64,000 nucleotides of DNA from Flavobacterium amnicola (GTDB taxonomy: Bacteria > Bacteroidota > Bacteroidia > Flavobacteriales > Flavobacteriaceae): the NCBI RefSeq assembly GCF_004122165.1, contig NZ_SBKO01000002.1, forward strand, positions 186,001 to 250,000. The letters run 5' to 3'. The position numbers were made by a program, and so were the translations under genes. Of the stretch, positions 34,407 through 42,129 are shown piece by piece. Positions within the stretch are counted from its first letter, which is position 1. Each line of letters starts with the position of its first letter. The notes under the pieces are model-generated. The model was not told the DNA's origin. It saw only the letters and a list, made by a program, of their open reading frames with translations, and made no database searches.

Positions 34407-35477
34407 ATGATACCCGTAACAAAATCATTTTTACCTGAAAAACAAGCCTACCTTGATTATTTAGATCGAGCATGGAATAAAGTTTGGCTTACCAATAGAG
34501 GTGAACTCACACTCGAGTTAGAAAAAAGAATAAAAGATACGTATGCTATCAACAATATTATCATTACCAATAATGGTACAATCCCTTTACAAATTGCCTT
34601 AAAACTTTTAGGAAATCAAGGAGAAATAATTACCACACCTTTTTCATACGTTGCTACTACTTCAGCAATCATTTGGGAAAATTGCAAACCCGTTTTTGTT
34701 GATATTCATCCGGAGTACTTATCGATTGATGAATCTAAAATTGAAGCTGCTATTACCCCTAAAACTACTGCCATTTTAGCGACACATGTTTTTGGAAATC
34801 CATGTCATATTGAAAAAATTGAGGAAATAGCAAGAAAACACAATTTAGCCGTTATTTATGATGCCGCGCACTGTTTCGGTGTTACTTATAAAGAGGCTTC
34901 CATATTTAATTACGGAGATGTTAGCACTTGCAGTTTTCATGCGACCAAAATATTTCACACGGGTGAAGGTGGTGCTATGTTTTGCAACAGCGAAGCGCTA
35001 TATCAAAAACTATTTTATAGTCATAATTTTGGGCATAATGGCCCTTTAGATTTTCATGGCTTGGGAATTAATGCCAAAATATCAGAGCTTCAATCAGCAA
35101 TGGGTTTAGCCGTCTTTGATAATTTGGATTATATTTTTAATGAGCGAAAAAAAGTAGTAGAATATTACCTAAATAATTTAAATTTTGAAGCGCTTTCTAC
35201 TATGAAAATCAGAGAAAATACAAAATGGAATTATAGCTATTTCCCAGTTATTTTTAATTCCGAAGATCAATTATTAAAAGTACAACAGCAACTGAATCAA
35301 TCGGATATATTTCCCAGAAGGTACTTCTACCCTTCTTTAAATACGATTGAATATGTAAACGGAGAAACGATGCCAATTTCTGAATCTATCGCTTCAAGAA
35401 TTTTATGTTTACCATTGTATACAGGATTAACCGAAAATGAATTGAAATTAATCAGTAATATAATTAACCTATGTTAG
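34407..35477 (+). CDS. DegT/DnrJ/EryC1 sugar aminotransferase, VioA-like
   Basis: A 356-residue PLP enzyme that aminates a nucleotide-linked 4-keto sugar. Seen: 'KVWLTNRGELTLELEKRI', 'NNGTIPLQIALKLLG', 'EIITTPFSYVATTSAI', 'PVFVDIHPEYLSID', 'VIYDAAHCFGV' with the PLP-contacting Asp, and the Schiff-base Lys in 'CSFHATKIFHTGEGGAM'. The 'FHATKIFHT.EGG' form and 'WLTN.G' start recall VioA (dTDP-4-amino-4,6-dideoxyglucose aminotransferase). It overlaps by 7 bp with a NeuD/VioB-like acetyltransferase, as in the VioA-VioB pair that makes dTDP-Qui4NAc. Other 4-amino sugars are possible. The dehydratase that would supply the keto sugar is not in this window. Confidence 0.87.
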   Translation: MIPVTKSFLPEKQAYLDYLDRAWNKVWLTNRGELTLELEKRIKDTYAINNIIITNNGTIPLQIALKLLGNQGEIITTPFSYVATTSAIIWENCKPVFVDIHPEYLSIDESKIEAAITPKTTAILATHVFGNPCHIEKIEEIARKHNLAVIYDAAHCFGVTYKEASIFNYGDVSTCSFHATKIFHTGEGGAMFCNSEALYQKLFYSHNFGHNGPLDFHGLGINAKISELQSAMGLAVFDNLDYIFNERKKVVEYYLNNLNFEALSTMKIRENTKWNYSYFPVIFNSEDQLLKVQQQLNQSDIFPRRYFYPSLNTIEYVNGETMPISESIASRILCLPLYTGLTENELKLISNIINLC

Positions 35478-36118
35478 TCATTGGTGCGAAAGGATTCGCT
35501 AAAGAAATGTTGGAGATTTTTCATCAAAATAATAGCCTTGATAATTTAGTTTTTTATGATGATGTTAATGCTGATATTGAAGATAAATTATATGGGCTTT
35601 TTACAATATTAAAAACTCCAGAAGAAGCCATTCATTATTTTAGTACCGTTTCGAAAGAATTTACAATCGGAATTGGCAACCCGTTGCTACGATATAAATT
35701 GGCCCAAAAATTTATTGAATATGGTGGTGAATTAACTTCTGTAATAAGTCCTTTTGCTAAAATCGGTTATTATGGAATTGAAATTGGCAAAGGCGCAAAT
35801 GTTTTAACCGATGCAATTATCACTTCCAATGTAAAAATTGGGATTGGCTGTTTAATCAATAAACAGGTTATGGTTGGACATGATGTTATTATTGGCGATT
35901 TTGCTGAATTGACTCCAAGCGTAAATATTGGTGGTCATTGTCAAATTGGAAGTCATACCATAATTGGAATGAACGCAACTATTCTGCCAAAAATAAAAAT
36001 TGGTAAAAATGTCGTGGTTGCATCTGGTGCAGTTGTTACAAAAGATGTGCCTGATAATTGTATGGTTGCAGGTGTTCCAGCTGTGTTAAAAAAAGTAAGG
36101 GAACCTTTACCCTTTTAA
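35471..36118 (+). CDS. Sugar N/O-acetyltransferase, NeuD/PglD/VioB-like
   Basis: A 215-residue acetyl-CoA-dependent transferase. The N-terminal Rossmann-like part begins 'LVIGAKGFAKEMLEIF', and 'IGIGNPLLRYKLAQKF' follows. The C-terminal left-handed beta-helix of hexapeptide repeats holds 'ISPFAKIGYYGIEIGKGANV', the probable catalytic His in 'MVGHDVIIGDFAELTP', and the end 'VTKDVPDNCMVAGVPAVLKK'. It overlaps the aminotransferase by 7 bp, so it most likely N-acetylates the amino sugar made by that enzyme. It ends 4 bp before the end of the convergent GT2. Confidence 0.88.
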   Translation: MLVIGAKGFAKEMLEIFHQNNSLDNLVFYDDVNADIEDKLYGLFTILKTPEEAIHYFSTVSKEFTIGIGNPLLRYKLAQKFIEYGGELTSVISPFAKIGYYGIEIGKGANVLTDAIITSNVKIGIGCLINKQVMVGHDVIIGDFAELTPSVNIGGHCQIGSHTIIGMNATILPKIKIGKNVVVASGAVVTKDVPDNCMVAGVPAVLKKVREPLPF

Positions 36119-36122
36119 AAAG

Positions 36123-37058
36123 TTACTTTTTTTTAAACATTTTTTTAAGGATCAATTTTATAAACCTAACTTTTAATTTAAATGATAGGGAGGAGAAATA
36201 TTTCCAAATAACCCCTTTCATTTCTTTAGTGAATTCTGATTTATTTTTAAAATAGATATCTACAGCATCTAAAGCAGCATTTCTTATTAAATTTCGTAAG
36301 GTATTTTTAATATTTTCGTTTTGAAAATCGGTATCTAAATCGTAGAGTTCTTTGATATTGATATAGGAGCTATACTGCTGAAAAAAATAGGACTTTAATG
36401 AAAAAACGCCACCTTCGTGTTGTCTATAAACGGATGTCTTTTTGTTTATAAACATTCCATCTCCATTTTTAAGCAATAATAGATATAACGAATTGTCCTT
36501 AAAATGCTTCAACGAATTCAACTTTTCTAAATCTAGTCTATCCTTTCTAAAAACACTTGTTAAAGTCAAGGTGCAATACGGATCAAAAATATTATTCAAA
36601 TCAACTTTGAAATAATCATCAAAAACCATCAAATTACTTTCACCATATGTATTTCCTGTTTTGGTGACATAATTTGTCCAACAAATACAAAAATTATCGT
36701 TTTGCTCTAAAAAATTTACCTGCTCTTGTAATTTATTTTCATCACTCCAATAATCGTCCCCTTCACAGATTGCAATATATTTTCCTTCAGCGCTTGGAAA
36801 GGTATAATTCGCCCAAATATTAATTTTTTTGGAATACACATTGGTCTCTTGAAAAATACATTTTATCAAATTGGGGTATTCAAGTGCATATTTATTAATA
36901 ATAGCTCTTGTTGAATCGGTTGAAGCATCATCATGAATAATAATTTCTATCGGGAAGTCAACTTTTTGATTTAAAAATCCTTTAATTGTCTCTTCTAAAT
37001 ATTTTTCATGATTGAAAGTATGACAAACAATACTTACTAATGGTAATTCATTTTTCAA
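36123..37058 (-). CDS. Glycosyltransferase family 2
   Basis: A 311-residue GT-A glycosyltransferase. Seen: 'LVSIVCHTFNHEKYLEETIK', 'PIEIIIHDDASTDSTRAII' and the metal-binding 'YIAICEGDDYWSDENKLQEQ'. These are typical of the branch with a '...CEGDDYW' motif found in LPS and capsule clusters. 'YRQHEGGVFS' is the usual later motif. It is a single gene facing the VioB-like gene. It is divergent from tsaC. This is the right border of the glycan region. Confidence 0.89.
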   Translation of the reverse strand: MKNELPLVSIVCHTFNHEKYLEETIKGFLNQKVDFPIEIIIHDDASTDSTRAIINKYALEYPNLIKCIFQETNVYSKKINIWANYTFPSAEGKYIAICEGDDYWSDENKLQEQVNFLEQNDNFCICWTNYVTKTGNTYGESNLMVFDDYFKVDLNNIFDPYCTLTLTSVFRKDRLDLEKLNSLKHFKDNSLYLLLLKNGDGMFINKKTSVYRQHEGGVFSLKSYFFQQYSSYINIKELYDLDTDFQNENIKNTLRNLIRNAALDAVDIYFKNKSEFTKEMKGVIWKYFSSLSFKLKVRFIKLILKKMFKKK

Positions 37059-37145
37059 AACGCATCAAATTTAAAGTGTCCAAAGATAATAGTTTTAAAG
37101 CCAAGAAAAATAGCATTTTTTCGTTTTTTTGACCTCAATTTGAAG

Positions 37146-37153
37146 TATTTTTG
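37146..37153 (+). promoter_or_regulatory. -7 box TATTTTTG of tsaC
   Basis: TAnnTTTG match ending 13 bases before the ATG at 37166, so the mRNA would be almost leaderless. A TTG at 37129-37131 could be the -33 element, although its 14-bp spacing is short. The in-frame TTG at 37151 lies inside the box and is not a start. Confidence 0.45.
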
Positions 37154-37165
37154 TCAAAAAAAAGA

Positions 37166-37732
37166 ATGGATATCAATACTGAAGTACACAACGCTTTTGA
37201 AGTTATCAAGAATGGTGGAATCATCCTCTACCCTACGGATACCGTTTGGGGAATTGGTTGCGATGCGAGTAATCCGGAAGCTATAAAAAAGATATATGCG
37301 TTAAAACAACGCGAAGAATCTAAAAGCATGATTGTTTTAATGAATGGTGACCGAATGCTCTACAATGTATTCAAAGAAGTTCCTGAAGTGGCTTGGCAAA
37401 TACTCGATTTATCTGAAAAACCAACCACTTTAATATTGGATAATCCTCGAAATGTGGCAGCTAATATTATTGCCGAAGACAAAACACTCGGTATGCGAAT
37501 TGTAAAGGATCCGTTCTGTTTTAAACTAATGGAACGAATGAAAAAACCATTGGTGTCGACTTCTGCAAATATTTCTGGACAGCCAACACCAAAATCTTTT
37601 AAAGAAATTTCACCCGAAATTATAAAAGGTGTCGACTATGTAGTAAATTTGCATCACGACAAAATTTGCGACAAACCTTCCACCATTATCAAATTAACAA
37701 ACGATTGTCAAGTGAAGGTAATACGTAAATAA
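37166..37732 (+). CDS. tsaC: L-threonylcarbamoyladenylate synthase (TsaC/Sua5 family)
   Basis: Makes threonylcarbamoyl-AMP from threonine, bicarbonate and ATP for the t6A37 modification of ANN-decoding tRNAs. Its 188 residues are only the YrdC-like domain, without the C-terminal Sua5 domain. Seen: 'GGIILYPTDTVWGIGCDASN', 'KKIYALKQREESKSMIVLMN', 'TLGMRIVKDPF' and 'LVSTSANISGQPTP', with the ATP-binding K-x-R and S-x-N residues. I chose the ATG at 37166 because the frame upstream runs into a promoter box. It is divergent from the GT2 gene. Confidence 0.92.
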   Translation: MDINTEVHNAFEVIKNGGIILYPTDTVWGIGCDASNPEAIKKIYALKQREESKSMIVLMNGDRMLYNVFKEVPEVAWQILDLSEKPTTLILDNPRNVAANIIAEDKTLGMRIVKDPFCFKLMERMKKPLVSTSANISGQPTPKSFKEISPEIIKGVDYVVNLHHDKICDKPSTIIKLTNDCQVKVIRK

Positions 37733-37740
37733 AAAATTAA

Positions 37741-37759
37741 AGCCACGAATACACGAATA
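37741..37759 (+). repeat. Left 19-bp inverted repeat
   Basis: AGCCACGAATACACGAATA; the exact reverse complement is at 38139-38157. It also contains an internal near-repeat CACGAATA (37745-37750 and 37752-37759). Confidence 0.9.
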
Positions 37760-37760
37760 A

Positions 37761-38136
37761 ATGCCAAGAATAATTCATCAAGAAGAGAGCTATAAATTAA
37801 TGGGGATTCTTTTTGAAGTTCACAATCAATTAGGGAGTGGATTTTCAGAAATTGTATACAAAGATGCTATTGAATATGAGTTAAAAAACCATTCTATAAC
37901 TTTCTAGAGAGAAAAAGAATTTGCTGTAAACTATAAAGAAACAATTTTAAAGCACAAATTCTATGCAGATTTTGTAGTTTTTGACAAAATCATTCTCGAA
38001 ATAAAGTCTTGTGAATCTATTATTGATGCACATATTGCACAATGTATTAATTATTTAAAAATATCAAATAATAACTTAGCTATTTTAGCCAATTTCACAA
38101 AAGATAATTTAGAATACAAGCGAATTGTATTATAAA
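37761..38136 (+). pseudogene. GxxExxY family protein, broken by an amber codon and a frameshift
   Basis: The reading begins at ATG 37761 with 'MPRIIHQEESYKLMGILFEV' and carries the family motif 'GFSEIVY' (GxxExxY). A TAG at 37905-37907 stops it after residue 48, where homologues continue ('...REKEFAVNYKE'); CAG to TAG is the simplest change. The frame then stays open through 'HKFYADFVVFDKIILEIKS' and 'AQCINYLKISNNNLAILANF', but one extra base in an A5 run (38099-38103) shifts it, so the native C-terminus 'DNLEYKRIVL' with stop 38134-38136 is in the +1 frame. With two independent lesions it is probably inactive. Intact relatives have a PD-(D/E)XK-like fold and unknown function. Confidence 0.85.
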
Positions 38137-38138
38137 AT

Positions 38139-38157
38139 ATTCGTGTATTCGTGGCTC
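38139..38157 (-). repeat. Right 19-bp inverted repeat
   Basis: TATTCGTGTATTCGTGGCT, an exact reverse complement of 37741-37759. It lies 7 bp before the cca ATG, so it also forms part of the cca upstream region. Confidence 0.9.
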
Positions 38158-38164
38158 AATTAAA

Positions 38165-39583
38165 ATGAACTACAAGCAACATTTAAAACATAAAATTTTC
38201 GAGATAATCGCTCAATCTGCTAACCAACTTAATGTAGAAACATACGTTATTGGTGGGTTTGTGCGTGATATTTTATTGGAACGTGATCACAAAAAAGACA
38301 TCGACATTGTTGCTGTTGGAAGTGGGATCGATTTGGCTTTGAAAGTTTCGGAACTGATTCCTCACCATCCGAAAGTACAAGTTTTTAAAAATTATGGCAC
38401 TGCGATGTTACGCTATGATGACATGGACATCGAATTTGTAGGCGCTCGTAAAGAGAGTTACCATTTTGAAAGTCGAAATCCTGTAGTCGAAAACGGATCG
38501 TTAAAAGACGACCAAGACCGCAGAGATTTCACCATCAATGCGATGGCTTTTTCATTAAATACAAACAATTTTGGAGATTTAGTCGATCCTTTTGATGGGG
38601 TTTCCGACTTGGAAAATAAAATCATTCGTGCGCCCTTAAATCCAGATATTACCTATAGTGATGATCCACTAAGAATGATGCGTGCAATTCGATTTGCATC
38701 GCAACTAAATTTCGAAATAGAAGCCGAATCTTTTGAAGCAATTGCCCGAAACAAAGAACGAATCAAAATTATTTCTGGTGAGCGTATTGTTGACGAATTG
38801 AATAAAATTCTTCTCTCTTCAAAACCATCAATTGGCTTTTTGTTATTATTTCAATCAGGTTTATTGGAGCTCATTTTACCCGAATTAACGGCGTTAAATA
38901 ACGTAGAAGAAATTGAAGGACATACTCATAAAAACAATTTTTACCATACTCTTGAAGTAGTCGATAATATTTGTCCCAATACCGATGATGTTTGGTTGCG
39001 TTGGAGCGCCTTACTACATGATATTGGAAAAGCACCCACCAAAAAATTTCACAAAAAGCAAGGTTGGACCTTTCACGGACATGAATTCTTAGGTGGTAAA
39101 ATGGCTAAGAAAATCTTTGAACGTTTGCATATGCCACTCAATCAAAAATTGAAGTTTGTTCAAAAAATGGTCATGATGAGTTCGCGTCCGATTGTATTAT
39201 CGGAAGATATTGTCACTGATAGTGCGGTGCGTCGCTTAATTTTTGATGCCGGTGAAGATGTTGAAAACTTGATGATACTTTGCGAAGCCGATATCACGAC
39301 CAAAAATCCAAAGAAATTTCAGAAGTACCATAATAATTTCAAAATCGTACGCGAGAAAATCGTTGAAGTCGAAGAACGTGACCGTGTACGCGAATTTCAA
39401 CCTCCTATTTCGGGAGAGGAAATCATGGAGATTTTTGGATTAAAACCTTCTCGAGAAATTGGAGTTTTAAAAGAAGCGGTAAAAGAAGCCATTTTAGAAG
39501 GCGAAATTCCAAATGAATACCAAGCCGCTTTTAATTTTGTATTGAAACGTGCTGAAAAATTAGGATTGAAAAAAGTAAAATAA
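38165..39583 (+). CDS. cca: CCA tRNA nucleotidyltransferase with HD domain
   Basis: Adds or repairs the 3' CCA of tRNAs, a class II nucleotidyltransferase. Its 472 residues show the catalytic head 'YVIGGFVRDILLERDHKKDI' followed by 'DIVAVGSG' with the DxD metal site, 'FVGARKESY', 'DQDRRDFTINAMAFSL', 'DPFDGVSDLENKIIRAP' and the nucleotide-selecting 'DDPLRMMRAIRFASQL'. A C-terminal HD phosphohydrolase-like domain has 'LLHDIGKAPTKKF' with His285-Asp286 and 'FHGHEFLGGKMAKKIF'. The upstream region is formed by the right repeat of the GxxExxY unit. ctaA starts 12 bp downstream. Confidence 0.94.
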   Translation: MNYKQHLKHKIFEIIAQSANQLNVETYVIGGFVRDILLERDHKKDIDIVAVGSGIDLALKVSELIPHHPKVQVFKNYGTAMLRYDDMDIEFVGARKESYHFESRNPVVENGSLKDDQDRRDFTINAMAFSLNTNNFGDLVDPFDGVSDLENKIIRAPLNPDITYSDDPLRMMRAIRFASQLNFEIEAESFEAIARNKERIKIISGERIVDELNKILLSSKPSIGFLLLFQSGLLELILPELTALNNVEEIEGHTHKNNFYHTLEVVDNICPNTDDVWLRWSALLHDIGKAPTKKFHKKQGWTFHGHEFLGGKMAKKIFERLHMPLNQKLKFVQKMVMMSSRPIVLSEDIVTDSAVRRLIFDAGEDVENLMILCEADITTKNPKKFQKYHNNFKIVREKIVEVEERDRVREFQPPISGEEIMEIFGLKPSREIGVLKEAVKEAILEGEIPNEYQAAFNFVLKRAEKLGLKKVK

Positions 39584-39595
39584 TTTAATTGAACC

Positions 39596-40621
39596 ATGAA
39601 AAAAGATAAATCGGTTATTATTTGGTTACTTACAGGTTGTGTATTGGTTTTTATAATGGTGGTTGTGGGCGGCATTACACGCTTAACCAATTCAGGTTTA
39701 TCGATGACCGATTGGCATTTGGTTACCGATACCTTTCCTCCTCTAACGGAAGAAAAATGGGAAAAAGCTTTTGAGGCTTACAAACAATTTCCAGAATATC
39801 AAAAAATCAACCAGTACCAAGAAGGCGGCTTCAACTTGAATGATTATAAATACATTTATTTCTGGGAATGGTTCCACCGATTTATTGGAAGAATTATTGG
39901 TTTGGTTTTCATTATTCCATTTTTCTATTTTTTAATTAAAAAGAAACTAGACCAACAAACCATTCAAAAATGTTGTGTTTTACTCGGAATGGGTGCTTTA
40001 CAAGGTTTCTTTGGTTGGTTTATGGTTAAAAGTGGATTAGTAGACAATCCAGATGTAAGTCATTTTAGATTGGCATTGCACTTAACCTTTGCTTTTATCA
40101 CTTTTGCGTATACACTTTGGGTAGCCTTAGACTTGATATATCCTGAAACAAATACTGTAATAGTTCCTTTACGTAAAATTGCGCGAATTGCCTTGATAGT
40201 ATTAATTCTTCAAATCATTTATGGTGGTTTTGTGGCTGGTTTAAATGCAGGAATGATTCATAACCATTGGCCTTTAATGAGTGACGGACAGTTTTTTCAC
40301 GAAAGCATTGCACTCGAAAAGGAGTCTTGGCTGTTACGTTTTACTGAAGGTAAAAGTGGTGTACAATTTGTACATCGAACCATGGCTTATGTAGTGGTTG
40401 GTTTAATTTTATATCTCTTTTTTCAAAGTAAAAAATTTAGTTTAACGTCTACACAGCAAAAAGGATTGAATGCTTTAGTTCTGATTGTTTTTGTTCAATT
40501 TACGTTAGGTGTTTTGACCTTGTTGTTACATGTCCCACTTTGGTTGGGTTTGGCACATCAAGTGGTCGCATTCTTTTTGCTAACGGCAATGACCTTTACT
40601 TTACATCGATTGAATAAATAA
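39596..40621 (+). CDS. ctaA: Heme A synthase (COX15/CtaA)
   Basis: Oxidises the C8 methyl of heme O to a formyl group for heme-A cytochrome oxidases. The 341-residue protein has about eight membrane helices. The conserved His ligands appear in 'FWEWFHRFIGRIIGLVF', 'HFRLALHLTFAF', 'GVQFVHRTMAYVVV' and 'WLGLAHQVVAFF', and 'GGITRLTNSGLSMTDWH' is the family signature near the first helix. The extended loop with 'EEKWEKAFEAYKQFPEYQ' is of the COX15 type found in alphaproteobacteria, mitochondria and Bacteroidota. It follows cca closely and converges on the LytTR regulator gene with a 4-bp gap. Confidence 0.94.
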   Translation: MKKDKSVIIWLLTGCVLVFIMVVVGGITRLTNSGLSMTDWHLVTDTFPPLTEEKWEKAFEAYKQFPEYQKINQYQEGGFNLNDYKYIYFWEWFHRFIGRIIGLVFIIPFFYFLIKKKLDQQTIQKCCVLLGMGALQGFFGWFMVKSGLVDNPDVSHFRLALHLTFAFITFAYTLWVALDLIYPETNTVIVPLRKIARIALIVLILQIIYGGFVAGLNAGMIHNHWPLMSDGQFFHESIALEKESWLLRFTEGKSGVQFVHRTMAYVVVGLILYLFFQSKKFSLTSTQQKGLNALVLIVFVQFTLGVLTLLLHVPLWLGLAHQVVAFFLLTAMTFTLHRLNK

Positions 40622-40625
40622 ATTT

Positions 40626-41381
40626 TTATCCAATCCATTCTTTAAAGTCATTCACACGCTCTCGAGCTACAATTACTTCATCCTCTTTATAGGTCGGTAA
40701 AACGATTTTTAAACGGGAATTCGTATGTACTTGAATTTCCTTAATTCCTTTCAGTGGAATGATAAATTTTCGGCTCACTCGGAAAAATTCTTTCGGGTCC
40801 AAGTCAATTTCCAATTGTTCTAAGGTACCGTCGAGTAAATAATCACGATTATCATAGGTATGCAAATAGGTCCCTTTGTCTTGACTGTAAAAACACTCGG
40901 CTTCTTCTATGTTGATTAGTTTTAACTGTTGTCCGACTTTGACAGTAAAACGTTTTTTATAGTTTTTATCGATTGGATTGACCAACATCTTTTTGATCAT
41001 TTCAAAATCGAGTGATAAGTTGGAGGTGGTTTGTGTTCTAGCTTTGAATTTTTTCACCGCAATTTCCAAATCATCTTCATCAATCGGTTTTAATAAATAA
41101 TCAATACTATTCAGCTTAAAAGCACGTAACGCATATTCATCATAGGCAGTGGTAAAAATCACAGCACTTTTAATATCAATGGCTTCAAAAATTTCAAACG
41201 ACAAACCATCAGACAATTGAATATCTAAGAAAATCAAATCGGGATGGGCATTGTTTTGAAACCATTGGATAGATTCTTCCACCGAATGCAACATGTTGCT
41301 AACATGCAATCCTAATTTTTCTACTTTTCGTTGTAATAATCGTGCCGCAGGCTTTTCGTCTTCTATGATTATGATGTTCAT
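40626..41381 (-). CDS. LytTR family response regulator
   Basis: A 251-residue two-component regulator. The receiver domain (1-115) has acidic pocket 'IIEDEKPAA', phosphoacceptor Asp53 in 'DLIFLDIQLSDG', 'IFTTAYDEYALRAF' and 'YLLKPIDEDDL'. The LytTR DNA-binding domain (about 150-248) has 'KKRFTVKVGQQLKLI', 'YSQDKGTYLHTYDNRDYLLD', 'FFRVSRKFIIPLKGI' and 'IVARERVNDFKEWIG'. It is the last gene of the operon with a LytS-type kinase and 2TM proteins, after a 130-bp spacer. LytTR proteins bind pairs of direct repeats about two helical turns apart; matching sites are seen at 45079-45106 and 49208-49235. Confidence 0.94.
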   Translation of the reverse strand: MNIIIIEDEKPAARLLQRKVEKLGLHVSNMLHSVEESIQWFQNNAHPDLIFLDIQLSDGLSFEIFEAIDIKSAVIFTTAYDEYALRAFKLNSIDYLLKPIDEDDLEIAVKKFKARTQTTSNLSLDFEMIKKMLVNPIDKNYKKRFTVKVGQQLKLINIEEAECFYSQDKGTYLHTYDNRDYLLDGTLEQLEIDLDPKEFFRVSRKFIIPLKGIKEIQVHTNSRLKIVLPTYKEDEVIVARERVNDFKEWIG

Positions 41382-41435
41382 TAAAAAAATTTAGATGTTT
41401 ACTAATTATTATTTTTGATGTTAACTTTATGTTGC

Positions 41436-41511
41436 CTTCGAGTGCCTCAAGCAACAAATTATCTCAGACAAAGTAACTGATTATTGACGAAGGTAACTGA
41501 GGTTCTCGAAG
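41436..41511. repeat. Inverted and direct repeats upstream of the LytTR regulator gene
   Basis: Imperfect 14-bp inverted repeat at 41436-41449 and 41498-41511 (12 of 14 match: CTTCGAGTGCCTCA against TGAGGTTCTCGAAG). Inside it, GTAACTGA occurs at 41473-41480 and 41493-41500 (20-bp period); on the coding strand these read TCAGTTAC. It could be a dispersed repeat or a regulator site. Confidence 0.5.
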
Positions 41512-41820
41512 TTATTCCCATTTATTTTGCTTGTCTTTTTCCATTAATTCTTTGATCTTTTTTTCTTCCCAATTACTGCCCAAAATTATATTGGGTAAAA
41601 ATACCGACAAAGCATGAGTTAACAATCCAAGTCCCCAAAAGAAAGCCGTAAAAAAGTTTTCTAGTTTAAAATAACTTTCTCCTGGTTCTAAATTTTGAAT
41701 GTTAATTATCACAATCATGATATTCACCAATAGATAGATTGCTGCGTGAGTATAAAAACCTTTAATTTTTTTGACTCTTTTTTGAGCTTCTTGGTATTTT
41801 ATTTCGTCTTGTGTGTTCAT
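41512..41820 (-). CDS. 2TM domain protein
   Basis: A 102-residue protein of the 2TM family, small Bacteroidota proteins with two helices that are linked to LytTR signalling. The N-terminal amphipathic stretch 'EAQKRVKKIKGFYTHAAIYL' leads into helix 1. Helix 2 contains the conserved Trp-Gly in 'AFFWGLGLLTHALSVF'. The C-terminal 'GSNWEEKKIKELMEKDK' is the family's charged tail. The ATG overlaps the stop of the upstream 2TM gene by one base (TAATG on the minus strand). Its role is unknown; it is likely an accessory of the adjacent kinase. Confidence 0.88.
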   Translation of the reverse strand: MNTQDEIKYQEAQKRVKKIKGFYTHAAIYLLVNIMIVIINIQNLEPGESYFKLENFFTAFFWGLGLLTHALSVFLPNIILGSNWEEKKIKELMEKDKQNKWE

Positions 41821-42125
41821 TACTTTCTAGTGTTATTTGGATTTTCTTTTTCTAAAATTTCATTGATTTTTCTTTGTTCCCAATCGTTGCCTAAAAAAGG
41901 AATCTTATCAAATGCTCTCAAAGCGTGTAATACTAATCCAATTCCCCAACAAAATGGAACTTTAAAAGCATGCCATATGGTTTCTCCTTCGTCAATACGT
42001 TGGGTTTTAATTGCAATTATAAAAGTATTAAATAGGATGTAAACAAATAAATGCGAATAAAAAGCTCTCATTTTTTTGACTTTTCTAGCCGCTTCCTGAT
42101 ATTTTATTTCTTCATGTGGATTCAT
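41820..42125 (-). CDS. 2TM domain protein
   Basis: A 101-residue 2TM protein. Seen: 'EAARKVKKMRAFYSHLFVYI' entering helix 1, helix 2 'PFCWGIGLVLHALRAF' and tail 'GNDWEQRKINEILEKE'. Its Cys-Trp before helix 2 aligns with Cys-amber in the broken upstream copy at 42419-42772. It starts 4 bp after the stop of the preceding 2TM gene and ends overlapping the next one, so the copies are translationally coupled. Confidence 0.88.
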   Translation of the reverse strand: MNPHEEIKYQEAARKVKKMRAFYSHLFVYILFNTFIIAIKTQRIDEGETIWHAFKVPFCWGIGLVLHALRAFDKIPFLGNDWEQRKINEILEKENPNNTRK

Positions 42126-42129
42126 TTTA

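Larger units (their letters stand above)
37741..38157. mobile_element. Possible small mobile unit: GxxExxY gene between 19-bp inverted repeats
   Basis: A 417-bp unit bounded by perfect 19-bp inverted repeats, AGCCACGAATACACGAATA at 37741-37759 and its exact reverse complement at 38139-38157. The gene fills nearly all of the interior, with its ATG 1 bp inside the left repeat. I recall GxxExxY genes in Bacteroidota lying next to GCCACGAAT-type repeats. There is no transposase inside, and no target-site duplication that I could identify with certainty. Confidence 0.6.
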
